NCBI GenBank assembly: GCA_001567185.1
Contig: LNFR01000004.1
Span: 1-33,225, forward strand
Source of the DNA: Bacteroidetes bacterium OLB12
Lineage (GTDB): Bacteria > Bacteroidota > Bacteroidia > Cytophagales > Cyclobacteriaceae
Direction: 5' to 3'
DNA: 33,225 bases
Position 1 is the stretch's first letter; the number at the start of each line of letters is the position of its first letter. Below are positions 8,109 to 16,934 of this stretch, piece after piece. Both the position numbers and the translations under genes were made by a program. A model generated the notes under the pieces. It was not told the DNA's origin and ran no database searches. It saw only the letters and a program-made list of their open reading frames with translations.

Positions 8109-10957
8109 ATGAGTAAGAAGAAAGGAAAAATAGTTAAAGACGAAAATGGCGAGGCTGCCCACGAATTGGAATCGTTGGATGGATTGTATGAAAGTTGGTT
8201 TCTGGATTATGCCTCGTATGTAATTCTGGAGCGTGCGGTGCCACGCATTGAAGACGGCCTTAAGCCGGTGCAGCGAAGAATCATGCACTCGCTGAAAGAG
8301 ATGGACGATGGCCGCTTTAATAAAGTAGCCAACGTGATCGGTAACACCATGCAATATCACCCACACGGTGATGCCGCTATTGGTGAAGCGATTGTAAACA
8401 TAGGGCAGAAAGATTTATTGATTGAAACCCAGGGTAACTGGGGCGATGTGCGCACGGGCGATAGTGCCGCTGCCCCGCGTTACATAGAAGCCCGTCTTTC
8501 CAAATTTGCATTGGAAATAGCGTACAACGCACAAACTACCGAGTGGCAATTAAGTTACGATGGCCGCAAGAAAGAGCCAGTAACGCTGCCGGTAAAATTT
8601 CCTTTGCTGCTGGCACAGGGAGTAGAAGGTATTGCAGTAGGGCTATCCACTAAAATTCTGCCGCACAATTTCATTGAGTTAATCAAGGCTTCGATTGATG
8701 TACTAAAGGGAAAGAATCCTAAAATCTATCCTGACTTTTTAACTGGTGGTATTGCCGATTTCTCGGAATACGACCAGGGCTACCGCGGTGGCAAAATTAA
8801 AGTGCGGGCCAAAGTTGAGATTGTAGATAAGAAAACATTAGCCATCCGCGAGATACCGTTTGGAACCACCACCAGTTCGTTGATGGACTCCATTGTGAAA
8901 GCGAGTGAAAAGGGAAAGATAAAGGTGAAACAGGTGGTGGATAACACCGCCAAGGATGTTGAAATTCTGGTACACCTGCAATCGGGTATTTCTCCCGAGG
9001 TTGCCATGGATGCCTTGTATGCCTTTACGGATTGCGAAATCTCCATCTCGCCCAATGCCTGTGTAATTGTGGACGACAAACCACAGTTTATGAAGGTGAA
9101 CGAGATACTGAAAAACAACACGGAACAAACTGTTCAGTTGCTGAAGCAGGAACTCGAAATCAAGAAGAGCGAATTGATGGAGAAGATTTTATTTTCTTCC
9201 CTCGAGAAAATTTTCATAGAGAAACGCATTTACCGCGACATTGAAAATTGCGAAACCTTTGAAGAGGTAATCGCCACAACCGATAAAGGACTTAAACCTT
9301 ATAAGAAACAATTTTATCGCGAGATAACCCGCGAGGATATTCTGCGCTTGCTCGAAATTCGCATTAAACGTATTTCCAAATACGATTCGTTCAAAGCCGA
9401 TGAATTGCTAAAAGACCTGGAGAACGAACTGAAGCAGACTATTCATCATCTGAAACATCTTACCGAATACGCAATTGCTTACTTTCAAAATTTATTGGAG
9501 AAGTATGGCAAGGGCCGCGAGCGTAAAACGGAAATCAAGAGCTTCCAGTCGGTAGCAGCAACGGAAGTAATTGCCAACAATCAAAAATTATATGTAAACC
9601 GCGAAGATGGTTTTGCAGGGTGGGGTTTGCGCAAAGATGAATTTATTGCCGAATGTTCTGAGTTGGACGACATCATCGTAATCCGTAAAGATGGTAAAGC
9701 TCTCGTAAGTCGTATTGGCGAGCGCAAGTTTATGGGCAAAGATATTTTGCATATTGGTGTGTGGAAGAAAGGTGATGAGCGCATGGTGTATAACCTGATC
9801 TATAGCGATGGCAAGAGCGGCACTACCTTTGCCAAACGGTTTGCCATGCCGGCTATTATCCGCGATAAGGAATACAATCTTGATCAGGGCAACCCGAACA
9901 GTAAAGTACATTATTTAAGTGCCAACCCGAATGGAGAAGCAGAAGTGGTAGAAGTAAAACTGAGCCAGAGCAGCACGGCCCGTAAAAAGATTTTCGATTT
10001 TGATTTTTCTGAATTGGAAATTAAAGGTCGCGGGGCGCGTGGTAACACCATTACCAAATACCCCGTTCGCAAAGTTGACTTCAAAGAAGCAAAAGGATCT
10101 ACACTAAGTGGACTGAAATTATGGTTCGACCAGGCATCCGGCCGGTTAAATAAAGATGAACGTGGTAAGTATGTAAACAAATTTGATGGCGATGATCAGA
10201 TTATTGCTATTACTACCAGTGGTAATTATAAAATCACCAATTTCGATATCACCAACCGGTATGAACCTGAGAAAACAATACTTGTTGAGAAGTTCAATCC
10301 GAAGAAAGTACTTTCAGCTGTGTATTGGGATGGTGAAAGCAAACAACATTTTGTTAAACGGTTTTTGATAGAAACTAATACGCTGGATAAAGAATTCAAT
10401 TTTATTAGTGAGGGCATCGGCTCGCGATTGGAGTTTGTAACTACCAGCGAAACACCCGAAGTAGAAATTGAAGTAGTGAAGGGCAAAAGCAAAGAGAAGG
10501 AAACAGAGACGATCAATCTCGAAGACCTGATCGATGTGAAAGGCTGGAAATCGGTTGGCAACAGACTTTCGCAATATAAAGTAACGAAGGTAAAACCGAT
10601 AGAAGAGCCTGAGGATACAGGGCTTGAAGAAGGCGATGACAACGAAGCTCAAAAGGCGACTGCAACCGGAAAGGGTAGCGAGTCGCCAAAAAAAAATCAG
10701 GTAACGAAGAAGAACCCATCGTTGAAGACGATGGCCAAACCGCACTCTTCGGACAAGAAAAAGAAAAGCCTGGCCCCCTCATTAACGGCAAGCCGCCCAA
10801 AACCAAAAGCAAACCCAAAGAAGCCAAACAAACCGACCTCTTCGGGCCAGTCCAAACGGAAAAGCCGGGCGGAGAAGAAAAAAAAGAAGTAAAGAAAAAT
10901 GAGGATAAGATCGGTAAAACCTTTACTCCGGGTGATTCGATAGAGTTGGATTTGTGA
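8109..10957 (+). CDS. parC: DNA topoisomerase IV subunit A, frameshifted at A9 in the tail
   Basis: DNA-cleaving subunit partnering ParE. The winged-helix domain holds the active-site tyrosine Y125 in APRYIEARLS, preceded by YHPHGD (83-88) and the quinolone-region GNWGDVRTGDSAAA. The coiled-coil/tower and C-gate regions follow, then a beta-pinwheel-like C-terminal domain from about residue 480. In the frame as given the protein ends at 10892 after 927 residues in a lysine-rich stretch. At a run of nine A (10688-10696) a second frame opens that reads on to TGA 10955-10957, ending KTFTPGDSIELDL, which is how I know Bacteroidota ParC tails to end. One more A (or two fewer) restores a 949-residue protein with two QTxLFG motifs. 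Confidence 0.92.
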
Positions 10958-10979
10958 TTCAGGATAATTAATAAAAATG

Positions 10980-10987
10980 TATCTTTA
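10980..10987 (+). promoter_or_regulatory. -7 candidate (TATCTTTA) of the hicB-like gene
   Basis: One mismatch to TAnnTTTG, ending four bases before the ATG at 10992; if used, the mRNA would be nearly leaderless. No clear -33. Confidence 0.3.
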
Positions 10988-10991
10988 AAAT

Positions 10992-11282
10992 ATGAATGAT
11001 CTGAAGTCAGTTTTAACCTTTAAAATCGAAAAGGATGGTACTGAGTATCATGCATGGTGCCCTGAATTAGTAGGTTGTCATACTCACGGAGAAACTGTAA
11101 CAAAAGTACTTGAGAATTTGAAGGATGCTGTGCAGCTTTATTTGGAAACCGCAATTTTTTTTATAGGATTCCCATCGCCCTTGTTGGAGTTCTTCTCCAA
11201 CAAGGATTTAGTTTCTCCTATCATAACCTCAGCGCTGGAAACAGTTTTTAATCTCATTCCGTACCTACAACCACATAGCTAG
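10992..11282 (+). CDS. HicB-like antitoxin-fold protein with an aberrant tail
   Basis: Residues 1-54 (MNDLKSVLTFKIEKDGTEYH, then AWCPELVGCHTHGETVTKVL and NLKDAVQLYLET) match the HicB/UPF0150 fold: a beta-strand pair, the CPELxGCxTxGxT motif and the helix ENLKDAVQLYL. These proteins are usually antitoxins of the HicA RNase or stand-alone regulators. From residue 55 on, the sequence (AIFFIGFPSPLLEFFSNKDL and beyond) is not HicB-like and starts exactly where a 17-base direct repeat begins (T8ATAGGATTC, 11155). With one T fewer the frame would stop at TAG right after ETAIFL. No HicA toxin is found on either side, so it is an orphan. The gene sits 34 bases after parC. Confidence 0.6.
   Translation: MNDLKSVLTFKIEKDGTEYHAWCPELVGCHTHGETVTKVLENLKDAVQLYLETAIFFIGFPSPLLEFFSNKDLVSPIITSALETVFNLIPYLQPHS
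11179..11205. repeat. Perfect 11-bp inverted repeat
   Basis: CCTTGTTGGAG (11179-11189), loop TTCTT, CTCCAACAAGG (11195-11205). No T run follows, so it is not a standard terminator; it lies inside the aberrant tail of the hicB-like frame. Confidence 0.85.
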
Positions 11283-11289
11283 AAGTTAT

Positions 11290-11320
11290 TGCGGGTCGCC
11301 TGACCCGCATTTTTTTTTTT
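11290..11320 (+). terminator. Strong rho-independent terminator
   Basis: TGCGGGTC (11290-11297), loop GCCT, GACCCGCA (11302-11309), followed by eleven T (11310-11320). Orientation ends plus-strand transcripts from the parE-parC-hicB direction before the convergent gene at 11330. Confidence 0.93.
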
Positions 11321-11329
11321 ATAGGATTC

Positions 11330-11911
11330 TTAATCCTTTGAAACCGGGTTAATCATGATGTGTGCCCGGTGCGTACCCGGATCCATAATCCAGGGCATAC
11401 CGGGGGCCTCGGGTTTGGTGGGTAAGCCTGTGCTGGCTGCAGTTGCCCACGGAATGTAAACCACGTACCGGAATTTGCCATTGGTAACCTCTCCGGTAGC
11501 CGGATCGTAAGATTCAGCGGGGGCAGAGAAGACCTGTAAGTTGGAGGCCTGCTTGGGCATGCTCAACTTTCCGGATTTTGCTTCGGCTTCCCGGGTTTCA
11601 AAAATTTCCTGAAAGGTTTTTCCCTGGGCTTTCAATTCACGTCCTCGTGCCATAAACGGTTCCAGATCTTTATGATAGCATGAAACACTAAACCCTTTTT
11701 GATTGGGATCATCGGCCAGGCAAATCAATTCATTCGTTCCTTTCTGTAGAATAATCAATTCGCCTTTTTGAGAATACCCATACACCTGCGCACCACTTCG
11801 CTTTTCTTCGGGTGCCGCCATTAATGCCGTCTTAATCTGAACCTCTGCTGAGGGAATTTGTGCCCAGGCGCTGGTCATGACAAGGCTGAGAAGGATGGGG
11901 AGGTATTTCAT
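11330..11911 (-). CDS. Secreted protein of unknown function
   Basis: 193 residues with a Sec signal peptide (MKYLPILLSLVMTSAWAQIP, cleavage probably after AWA). The mature part has two cysteines (ICLADDP and VSCYHK) that could form a disulfide, a mid-protein helix LEPFMARGRELKAQGKTF, and a C-terminal segment rich in Pro/Gly (YVVYIPWATAASTGLPTKPE, APGMPWIMDPGTHRAHIMI). I know similar proteins only as hypotheticals in soil and freshwater bacteria. Its 3' end abuts the terminator block; its 5' end faces the ROK kinase gene across 201 bases. Confidence 0.65.
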   Translation of the reverse strand: MKYLPILLSLVMTSAWAQIPSAEVQIKTALMAAPEEKRSGAQVYGYSQKGELIILQKGTNELICLADDPNQKGFSVSCYHKDLEPFMARGRELKAQGKTFQEIFETREAEAKSGKLSMPKQASNLQVFSAPAESYDPATGEVTNGKFRYVVYIPWATAASTGLPTKPEAPGMPWIMDPGTHRAHIMINPVSKD

Positions 11912-12112
11912 ATTTGGTAAAAATTTTTGTACAAATGTGCGAACGCTTATCAGGTTAAAGATAATCTAAAAAATCCGGACATCACGCACATTGTTCGGCA
12001 GATGAAAATGGATGGTCCTCAAGCCACGGGTTAAATGCAGCTCGGCAATGGATGCATTCGCTAAATGTTCCCTGCTATTTCTTTACCTTGAACCGGATTT
12101 ATACCTGATCGA

Positions 12113-12955
12113 ATGGCAACAAAAAGTATTATCGGTGTTGATATGGGTGGCACTAAAATACAGGGCGGAGTTGTTTCCGGTAATAAACTTCTTACCCTCG
12201 AAACCCTACCAACCCCGGCCGGTGATGCGGAACAAGTTGTACTAAACCAACTCATACAACTGATCGAAAAGTTGATAACACCAGATTGCGAAGGTATAGG
12301 GATTGGAGTACCCAGCGTGGTTGACTCCAAAAATGGAATTGTTTACGATGTGGTTGCAATCCCATCCTGGAAAGAAGTACACCTGAAGAAAATTCTTGAG
12401 GATCATTTTAAAATCCCCGTAAGGGTTAACAACGATTCGAATTGTTTTGCGCTGGGTGAAAAGTATTTTGGTAAAGGACAAGGCAGGTCAAACTTTGTGG
12501 CGGTAACCCTGGGAACGGGAATGGGCTGTGGGATTGTTATCAACAATAAACTATTTGAAGGGGCAAACACAGGGGCTGGAGAAATCGGATGTATTCCATT
12601 TCGGGAGGGAAGGGTGGAGCAATACACGGCAGGAACATTTTTCAAATCGTTGAATGTGGATGGTGCTGACCTTTATAAGCGTGCGCTGGCCAATGATCCG
12701 CAAGCCCTTGGTATTTTTCATAATTACGGATTAAACTTATCAGAAGCCATCAAGATGATTCTTTATGCCTACGATCCTGAGGTAATAATCCTGGGAGGCT
12801 CCATCAGTCAGGCCTATGATTTCTTTATTGGGGCGGTGTGGCAAGGTCTTGACGATTTTTTGTATCCAAAGTCGCTTCTTACACTAAAGATCGAAAAATC
12901 CACATTGCAGAACTCGGCCGTATGGGGTGCGGCAGCGTTACTTTATGCTGATTGA
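12113..12955 (+). CDS. ROK-family sugar kinase (glucokinase-like), no zinc motif
   Basis: 280 residues, ASKHA-fold. The phosphate-binding DMGGTKI is at residues 10-16, the catalytic base D108 in VNNDSNCFALGE, the second phosphate loop LGTGMGCGIV at 133-142, GAGEIG at 154-159, and the adenosine-site IILGGSIS near 222. ROK kinases normally carry a zinc-binding H-x(n)-CxCGxxGCxE; here the histidine after GEIG is replaced (GEIGC at 160) and the cysteine cluster is absent, so a zinc-free kinase is expected. Substrate is probably glucose or another hexose; ROK members also phosphorylate N-acetylated sugars. There is no DNA-binding domain, so it is not a ROK repressor. TACCTTG at 12084-12090 may be part of its promoter. 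Confidence 0.88.
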   Translation: MATKSIIGVDMGGTKIQGGVVSGNKLLTLETLPTPAGDAEQVVLNQLIQLIEKLITPDCEGIGIGVPSVVDSKNGIVYDVVAIPSWKEVHLKKILEDHFKIPVRVNNDSNCFALGEKYFGKGQGRSNFVAVTLGTGMGCGIVINNKLFEGANTGAGEIGCIPFREGRVEQYTAGTFFKSLNVDGADLYKRALANDPQALGIFHNYGLNLSEAIKMILYAYDPEVIILGGSISQAYDFFIGAVWQGLDDFLYPKSLLTLKIEKSTLQNSAVWGAAALLYAD

Positions 12956-12956
12956 T

Positions 12957-13079
12957 TTATCCAGGAAGGGTTGAATTCAGTTTAATATCGGTGCCATAAA
13001 GCACATCACCAGATAATGTTGAGTAATACAACCAATTGAAAGCCAACTCAAAAATCAATATCTTTATGAATAACCCCAT
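12957..13079 (-). other. Possible 40-codon ORF in an intergenic gap
   Basis: Open frame on the minus strand (MGLFIKILIFELAFNWLYYS, then a segment with GDVLYGTDIKL), from ATG at 13079 to TAA at 12959-12957. It shares GDVLYG(S/T)D with the RluA-type synthase at 16935-17600. It may be a chance frame, a short membrane peptide or a remnant; I do not claim it is expressed. Confidence 0.2.
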
Positions 13080-13097
13080 AGTTTAAAGAGAGGTATA

Positions 13098-15044
13098 GTG
13101 TATCGTATTAAGTGTTATATTATTGTTTCATTAATTACGTGTTTTGGCATTGCGGGGCACAATCAACAGTAACGGATGCACGCCAAAACGCGGAGGAGTT
13201 AATTAAATCATTCTGGGAAAGCCGGGGTGTAAATAGTTACAAATCTGATTCTATAGCGGATGAAATTCTCAGGTTGGCAAACAAAATCAGTACGGACGAG
13301 ATTTATTCAAAGGCATATCACGTAAAGGGATTAGCACTGCTTTCATTTGGAAAGTTTGATCATGCTTTCGCTTACCTCGATTCAAGTCTTACCAGGGCAC
13401 TTACAGTTGGCGATACGAGTCTGATCTCGACTTCATTAAATAGTTTAGGTAGTTTAAGCACGAATCAATCCAATTACAACGATGCCTTGAATTATTTTAT
13501 TCGAAGTCAACAGTTCATCAAACCTGGTGATACAACCGCGTTGGCCAGTAATTACAACAATATTGCCATGGTACACGAGGCCATAGGAGATAACGGAAAG
13601 GCACTTGAGTATTTTGAAAAAGCGTTGCAGCTTCACCGCCAAACGGCCAATAAAAAAGCGATTGGAGGAACATTGGTAAACATCGGTATCATTTATTACA
13701 ACCTGAAAGAGTACAACAAAGCGCAAGCAAACCTGACAGAGGCCATTGAAATAATGGAACAATTAGGTGATAACCTGATTCTTTCAATAGCCAGTGAGAG
13801 TATGGGAAATGTGTATCGCGCCCAGGCCCTGTATTCAATGGCGCTCGCCTCTTACAATAAAAGTTTACAATTGAGCAAAATCCTAAATGATTTGTATGGA
13901 TTGGCAAGCGTTGAACTTAACATAGGAGAAACCTACCTGATGCAAAAGCAATATCAAGTTAGCATTACACATCTTATGCGGGCAGAGGAATACGCGCGTA
14001 CCACCGGTAGCAAATCTATTGTAATGAATTCACAAAGACTGTTGGCAAAGGCTTTTGCAGCAGATGGGAATTATGCGCGCGCTTATTTTTACCTGGGTGA
14101 GTATCAGGTTTTGAAGGATAGTCTGTTTAATGAAACAAAAAATAAACAACTTCAAGAGTTGCAGGCCAAATATGAATCGGATAAAAAAGATCGGGAGATC
14201 GTTCTTCTAAATACGGAAAGTGAATTGCAGAAATCCGAATTGCGAACAGAGCGGGTGATCCGAAATGCGTCAGTAGTGGGCGTACTTTTAATTTTGATAG
14301 CCGGCATAGCCGTAGTGCGCAATTACAGAATGAAAATATCCACAGCCCGCGAAATGGCCCGGAAGTCGGACGAAATTAACAGGCAACAAGTGCTTCAGCT
14401 TCATCAGGAAAAAAAGATTGCTGTACTTGATGCGATGATAAGCGGAGAAGAAAAGGAGCGTAAGCGATTAGCAAGTGAAATTCATGATGGCCTAAGCGGT
14501 ATGATTGCGGCCATAAAAATGCAGTTTGAAAATTTACGAACAGGTGGAAATAACCTGAGTAAAGAGTATGATGCTGCGCTTGAGGCGTTGGATACCACCA
14601 GTCTTGAAGTTAGGCGAATTGCACATAACTTAATGCCTCACATTCTGATTAAGTATGGTTTAATCGAAGCATTGACGGAGTATATTAACAATGTGCGCAC
14701 ATCTTCCAGACTAAATATTGTGTTTACCCATGCCGGCTTTGCTAACCGGCTAAGTCCACAAATTGAACTAAGTCTCTATCGGTCAATTCAAGAACTTGTT
14801 AATAACATAGTTAAGCATGCCAAAGCCACCGAGGTACTGTTACAATTAAAATTTACAAATGGTTTAATTATGGCAACTTTAGAAGATAATGGGATTGGCA
14901 TAGAAATGGAAAAAAATTAAGGAGGGAAAAGGAATCGGGCTCTCAAATATTAAATCGCGAATTGAATATGTCGGGGGAAGGTTTGCGATTCATTCCGAAA
15001 AAGGTAAGGGCACGTCAGTTAACATCGAGCTTGATGTAATCTAA
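13098..15044 (+). CDS. TPR-containing sensor histidine kinase (HisKA_3), two frameshifts
   Basis: Sensor kinase that should phosphorylate the response regulator starting at 15056. An N-terminal export signal (YRIKCYIIVSLITCFGIAG then AQS) lies in one frame from a GTG at 13098, preceded by AGAGAGG; the rest follows in another frame after a run of four G (13154-13157), where one extra G restores continuity. About six TPR repeats form the periplasmic sensor, then a coiled coil, one membrane helix (VVGVLLILIAGIAVV), the dimerisation domain with phospho-acceptor histidine (codon 14483-14485, SEIHDGLSG), and a GHKL ATPase (N-box ELVNNIVKHAKA, G1 DNGIGI). The frame stops at 14920 at an A7 run (14910-14916); six A restores EGKGIGLSNIKSRIEYVGGR and the natural stop at 15042. 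Restored length 648 residues. Confidence 0.88.
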
Positions 15045-15055
15045 ATGAGAAATGC

Positions 15056-15688
15056 ATGGTTAAGATTGCAATTACAGATGATCACCTGCTTGTAATAAAA
15101 GGATTGCAGGATCTTTTGCAGCATATTCCCGATTTGATGGTTGTGGGGTCATTTAATAACATTGAGACTACGCGAAATAACATTGGTTTTGTGCAACCCG
15201 ATGTATTGTTTCTTGATCTCAACCTGCCGGATGGTGATGGTACTCAATTTTGTAAAGAACTAAAGAAAGAATATCCACAGTTAAAAATTATAGCACTAAC
15301 CTCCTTTCATCAAAACATTTTGGTGAAGAGTGTTATCCGGAATGGTGCAAATGGGTTTCTGCTTAAAAATACATCGCTGGAGGAATTAAAAAATGCGATT
15401 CAAACAGTGCTGGCAGGTGAGCAGTATATTCAAAGAGAGGTTAAGGAGCAACTTTTACAAACTACGCTAGGCCAAACGCCTGTCAATACTTTTCAACCAA
15501 CGCTTACACGAAGAGAGAAGGAGATACTTGAGCTCATTGTGAAAGAACATACAACACAGCAAATTGCAGATCAGCTTTCTGTTTCAGTAAAGACGGTTGA
15601 AGCACACAGAAGTCATCTGATGGATAAACTGGGCGTTCGTAACCTGGCTGGCTTGGTAAAAGTAGCCCTTGAAAGAGGTTTATGTTAG
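15056..15688 (+). CDS. LuxR/NarL-type response regulator
   Basis: 210 residues. The receiver domain (1-120) has the acidic pocket D8/D9 (ITDDH), phospho-acceptor D54 (LFLDLNLPDGDG), T82 in ALTSF and K104 (FLLKN). A linker leads to a LuxR-type helix-turn-helix at about 149-208 (LTRREKEILELIVKEHTTQQ, with VSVKTVEAHRSHLMDKLGV). It starts 11 bases after the stop of the kinase, so the two form one operon and a two-component pair. The neighbouring secreted LamG lipoprotein is a plausible but unproven target. Confidence 0.95.
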   Translation: MVKIAITDDHLLVIKGLQDLLQHIPDLMVVGSFNNIETTRNNIGFVQPDVLFLDLNLPDGDGTQFCKELKKEYPQLKIIALTSFHQNILVKSVIRNGANGFLLKNTSLEELKNAIQTVLAGEQYIQREVKEQLLQTTLGQTPVNTFQPTLTRREKEILELIVKEHTTQQIADQLSVSVKTVEAHRSHLMDKLGVRNLAGLVKVALERGLC

Positions 15689-15783
15689 CGCATAAGGGTA
15701 AACCCTGAAGTTTGCTTATTCGGGTATTACCCGATGTTGGCGCAGTAAGTACTATCTACTTTTGGATGTAAACAAGCTGCGCT

Positions 15784-16928
15784 ATGAAATACGTTAACCT
15801 ATTCCAGAAAGCCACCCGGTTTTTTGATTTAACCCTAACCCTGATTGTTACTTTACTCTCGTTAATTACGCTAATCGGGTGTGGAGAAGACGATGAAACA
15901 CCTATACCACCAAAATTACCGGAGGTTTCAACTGCGGCCATTAGTAATATTACCAAAACAAGTGCCGGAGGTGGTGGAAATGTTGTGTCGGATGGTGGCG
16001 CGGAAATAGTAGCACGGGGTGTGTGTTGGGGTTTGACTGAAAACCCGGATATAACGAACTCCAAAACTTCAGATGGTATTGGGGTGGGCAGCTTTAACAG
16101 TGTAATAGAAGGTTTAGCGCACAACACAACGTATTTTGTTCGGGCTTATGCCACCAATAGTGTTGGAACAGGTTATGGTCCACAGGTTAGTTTTACGACA
16201 GATGATTTGTCGTTGTTGGATGACCTTATTTCATATTGGACGTTAGACCAAACGGCTGGCAACACAGCAACCGATGCTGCGGGTAACTGGTCGTTGAATT
16301 TAGTTAACAGCCCAACGTGGTTTACACCGGGCAAAAAAGGAAATGCTGTTGATTTTGGAACGGAGAGCATAAGATACCTGGAAAAAACAGGTTTTTATAC
16401 CCCCAATAAAAACACCTATTCCCTTGCAGCATGGGTATATCTGGAAGATGAATCGGCCGATTTAAAATATATTATGGGAATGAATAGTGGTGGCTATGCG
16501 GAAAATGCCGGTGCAGCAGAAGTAAAAATTTATCTTGATGCTGAGAATAAACTCGCGGCCATGTATTTCACGAATGACGGGGTTAACCATGGAACAGAAA
16601 GTGTAATGCTCAGAACAAGCGGAGCAAGTCTTTTATTGAATACCTGGTACCACGTAGTTGGAGTTATTGATGATGGTACGGTTCAACTCTACATCAATGG
16701 TCAGATAGATAATTCAAACGAAACCGAAAATAGTGTTAAGACTAACCTTTACATCACAAACGGCAGGATTACAGTTGGTAATGCCAGGTATACAAACAAA
16801 CATATATTGCTTCACGGTGGTGGCGCGGAAAATTAGACGAAGTAGGAATCTGGAGCAGGCCCTTGCGAAGTACCGATGTGCTCAAGTTATATAACGAAGG
16901 CGATCCGTTGCAGCACCCTTTTGATTAG
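15784..16928 (+). CDS. LamG-domain surface lipoprotein, frameshifted near the C-terminus
   Basis: Lipoprotein signal with cysteine in LITLIGCGEDD, so outer-membrane anchored and, in this phylum, possibly surface exposed. After a Pro-rich linker comes a fibronectin-like repeat typical of Bacteroidota (ARGVCWGLTENPDI, then FVRAYATNSVGTGYGPQVSF). A concanavalin-like/laminin-G domain follows (SYWTLDQTAGNTATDAAGNW, WVYLEDES, WYHVVGVIDDGTVQLYINGQ). The frame stops at 16836, but another frame continues GKLDEVGIWSRPLRSTDVLK to TAG 16926-16928, which is the classical end of a LamG domain; one base is missing (or two extra) in GGTGGTGG at 16816-16823. Restored length 381 residues. Ligand probably carbohydrate, inferred from fold only. 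Confidence 0.8.
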
Positions 16929-16934
16929 TTGACG

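Larger units (their letters stand above)
11155..11329 (+). repeat. 17-base direct repeat flanking a 141-base hairpin-containing segment
   Basis: TTTTTTTTATAGGATTC occurs at 11155-11171 and again at 11313-11329, period 158. Between the copies lie a perfect hairpin (11179-11205) and a rho-independent terminator (11290-11320). The second copy overlaps the terminator's T tract. The arrangement resembles a duplicated terminal sequence or a small inserted cassette, but no transposase or target-site logic is evident. Confidence 0.7.

Noticed and set aside
10226-10827. Several minus-strand frames opposite the end of parC
   Set aside because: Low-complexity Ser/Phe/Arg content, complementary to the Lys/Glu-rich ParC tail; shadows.
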